Source of the DNA: Candidatus Falkowiibacteriota bacterium
GTDB lineage: Bacteria > Patescibacteriota > Patescibacteriia > Patescibacteriales > SZUA-104
Assembly (NCBI GenBank): GCA_003231075.1
Contig: QIIF01000095.1
Coordinates: 1 to 5,760, forward strand
Length of the DNA: 5,760 bases
Direction: 5' to 3'
Shown: piece by piece, positions 4,587 through 5,760 of the stretch
Position numbering within the stretch: the first letter of the stretch is position 1
How the letters are laid out: each line of letters starts with the position of its first letter
Made by a program: the position numbers and the translations under genes
The notes under the pieces: model-generated
What the model was told of the DNA's origin: nothing
The model's input: the letters and a program-made list of their open reading frames with translations, nothing else
Database searches by the model: none

Positions 4587-5546
4587 ATGAAGAAAATAGT
4601 TACAATCGGGGGAGGGACCGGGCAGTTTAATTTACTGTGCGCCCTAAGAGACATAGAGGGGATTAGTGTTTCCGCCGTGGTTTCCATGGTAGACTCGGGC
4701 GGGAGCACCGGCCGGCTTCGCGACGAGCTGGGGATTTTGCCTCCGGGCGATATTTTAAAATGCGTGCTTGCTTTGTCGCGCAACCGCGAGTCCGCGAGAA
4801 AGATTTTGCAAAAAAGATTTAACGGTTCGGGCAGATTAAGCGGCCATAGCGTCGGCAATCTTCTTTTAACCATTCTTTCCCAATACGCCGGAAATTTTCC
4901 CGAAGGAGTAAAGGCATTGGGCGAGGTTTTGGATATTAACGGAGCTGTTCTGCCCGTGACAATTGATAAAGCGACATTGGTCGCCGAGCTGACTGACGGC
5001 AGTTTCCTGTACGGGGAAACCGCTATTGATGTGCCGCGGGGCGATCAGAGGGAGAAAATAAAAAATACTTTTTTGGTTCCGCACCATAGCGATCAAGTGC
5101 GCGTTTACCCTCCGGTGGTAGAGGCGGTTAGAAGCGCGGATTTAATAATTATCGGTCCGGGTGATTTATTTACATCCATTATTCCAAATTTATTGGTTCC
5201 GGGAGTAAAAGAGGCGGTTAAAAAATCGCGAGCCGAACTTTTATTCGCGGTAAATATAATGACGAAATTCGGCGAAACCGACCATTATAAAATAAAAGAT
5301 TTTATCGCCAAGGCGGAGGAGTTTATCGGACAAAAAGTTGATAAGGCGCTGGCAAATTCAGCCAAACCGCCGCGAGAAATTTTGGATAAATACAAAGAGC
5401 AAAAATCGCGATTTGTAGAAATGGATATGGGTTCGCGCTGGGGAAGCAGAGAAATTATCGGACGGGATTTATTGGATATTTCAGGCGGCATTATAAGGCA
5501 TGACAGTAAAAAATTAGCTCAAGCGATTAAACAAATAATTAAATAA
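4587..5546 (+). CDS. yvcK: gluconeogenesis factor / UDP-sugar-binding regulator YvcK (GlmR), CofD-like fold
   Basis: A 319-residue cytoplasmic protein of the YvcK/CofD-like (UPF0052) family. In Bacillus subtilis it binds UDP-GlcNAc, is needed for growth on gluconeogenic carbon and normal cell shape, and as GlmR stimulates GlmS. Visible motifs are KKIVTIGGGTG (2-12), the phosphate or nucleotide loop; VDSGGSTGRLR (35-45), usually DDGGS, here with Ser in place of the second Asp; LPPGD (51-55); SGHSVGNLLL (85-94); TDGSFLYGE (136-144); GPGDLFTSIIPNLLV (190-204); and NIMTKFGETDHY (223-234). The length is normal. The start ATG 4587 is chosen because it places the GGGTG motif at the usual distance; the upstream GTG 4557 would add ten unrelated residues that come from the inverted repeat. 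The next gene starts 11 bp after the stop. There is no Shine-Dalgarno sequence. Confidence 0.93.
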   Translation: MKKIVTIGGGTGQFNLLCALRDIEGISVSAVVSMVDSGGSTGRLRDELGILPPGDILKCVLALSRNRESARKILQKRFNGSGRLSGHSVGNLLLTILSQYAGNFPEGVKALGEVLDINGAVLPVTIDKATLVAELTDGSFLYGETAIDVPRGDQREKIKNTFLVPHHSDQVRVYPPVVEAVRSADLIIIGPGDLFTSIIPNLLVPGVKEAVKKSRAELLFAVNIMTKFGETDHYKIKDFIAKAEEFIGQKVDKALANSAKPPREILDKYKEQKSRFVEMDMGSRWGSREIIGRDLLDISGGIIRHDSKKLAQAIKQIIK

Positions 5547-5557
5547 TTAGATAATTT

Positions 5558-5760
5558 ATGATTTACATTTTTGATTTGGATTATACTCTTTTAGACACAA
5601 AAAAATTTAAGGAAGATTTATCTTCTGTTTTTGGGATGTCCGTTGAAGAATTCAGTAAAAGTTATTTTGAAAATTTTAAAAGCAAAGGAGTTAATTATAA
5701 TTTAGACAAGCATTTATCTATTTTAAAAAGAGATGGCTTTATCGCGAGCGAGGAACAGGC
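5558..5760 (+). CDS. HAD-superfamily hydrolase, N-terminal part (runs off the window)
   Basis: The 67 visible codons start MIYIFDLDYTLLDTKKFKED. They contain the HAD motif I (D-L-D-Y-T), in which the first Asp is the phosphoryl-accepting nucleophile and the second the general acid. The next residues (SSVFGMSVEEFSKSYFENF) look like the start of a helical C1-type cap domain, as in phosphoglycolate-phosphatase-like or haloacid-dehalogenase-like enzymes. Motifs II to IV lie beyond 5760, so the substrate class cannot be told. The gene begins 11 bp after the yvcK stop, in the same direction, and is probably cotranscribed. ATG 5558 is the only reasonable start and leaves just four residues before motif I, normal for the family. 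Confidence 0.85.
   Translation, partial: MIYIFDLDYTLLDTKKFKEDLSSVFGMSVEEFSKSYFENFKSKGVNYNLDKHLSILKRDGFIASEEQ

Overview
The window looks like a chromosomal segment of a small-genome, AT-rich bacterium. A member of the Candidate Phyla Radiation (Patescibacteria, Parcubacteria-like) is my best guess. I infer this from the near absence of Shine-Dalgarno sequences at the main genes, AT-rich spacers full of short repeats, many dispersed palindromes and compact gene versions; no marker gene here settles it. The genetic code appears standard: in glmS and yvcK all Trp codons I checked are TGG and Gly codons are GGN.

Layout on the + strand: AT-rich repeats (1-80); a 5S rRNA (about 100-218) whose closing stem runs into a T tract; glmS (399-2384), complete but carrying three 42-bp repeat units inside its glutaminase domain; a GNAT acetyltransferase (4152-4505); yvcK/glmR (4587-5546); and the start of a HAD-type hydrolase (5558 to the window end).

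Between glmS and the GNAT gene lies a block of opposite polarity (about 2548-3781). Read leftwards it holds a promoter, a very small frame-disrupted ORF with its own terminator, a membrane-anchored PsbP-like protein gene, and 6 bp further a 97-codon three-helix membrane protein gene interrupted by one in-frame TGA. The block is bounded by near-identical 18-bp direct repeats. Just beyond the right-hand repeat is a 13-codon orphan copy of the glmS 3' end (K-P-R-N-L-A-K-S-V-I-V-E-stop), followed by a spacer and hairpin repeats resembling those after the real glmS. The arrangement suggests that a [glmS tail + spacer + hairpin element] unit was duplicated around an inserted or rearranged cargo. This is the most unusual structure in the window.

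Functionally, GlmS makes glucosamine-6-phosphate, the entry to UDP-GlcNAc and peptidoglycan synthesis. YvcK (GlmR) binds UDP-GlcNAc and is known in Bacillus subtilis to stimulate GlmS, so their proximity is meaningful: without the reverse-strand block the two genes would be separated by little more than the GNAT gene. The GNAT, yvcK and HAD genes are closely spaced and may be one transcription unit.
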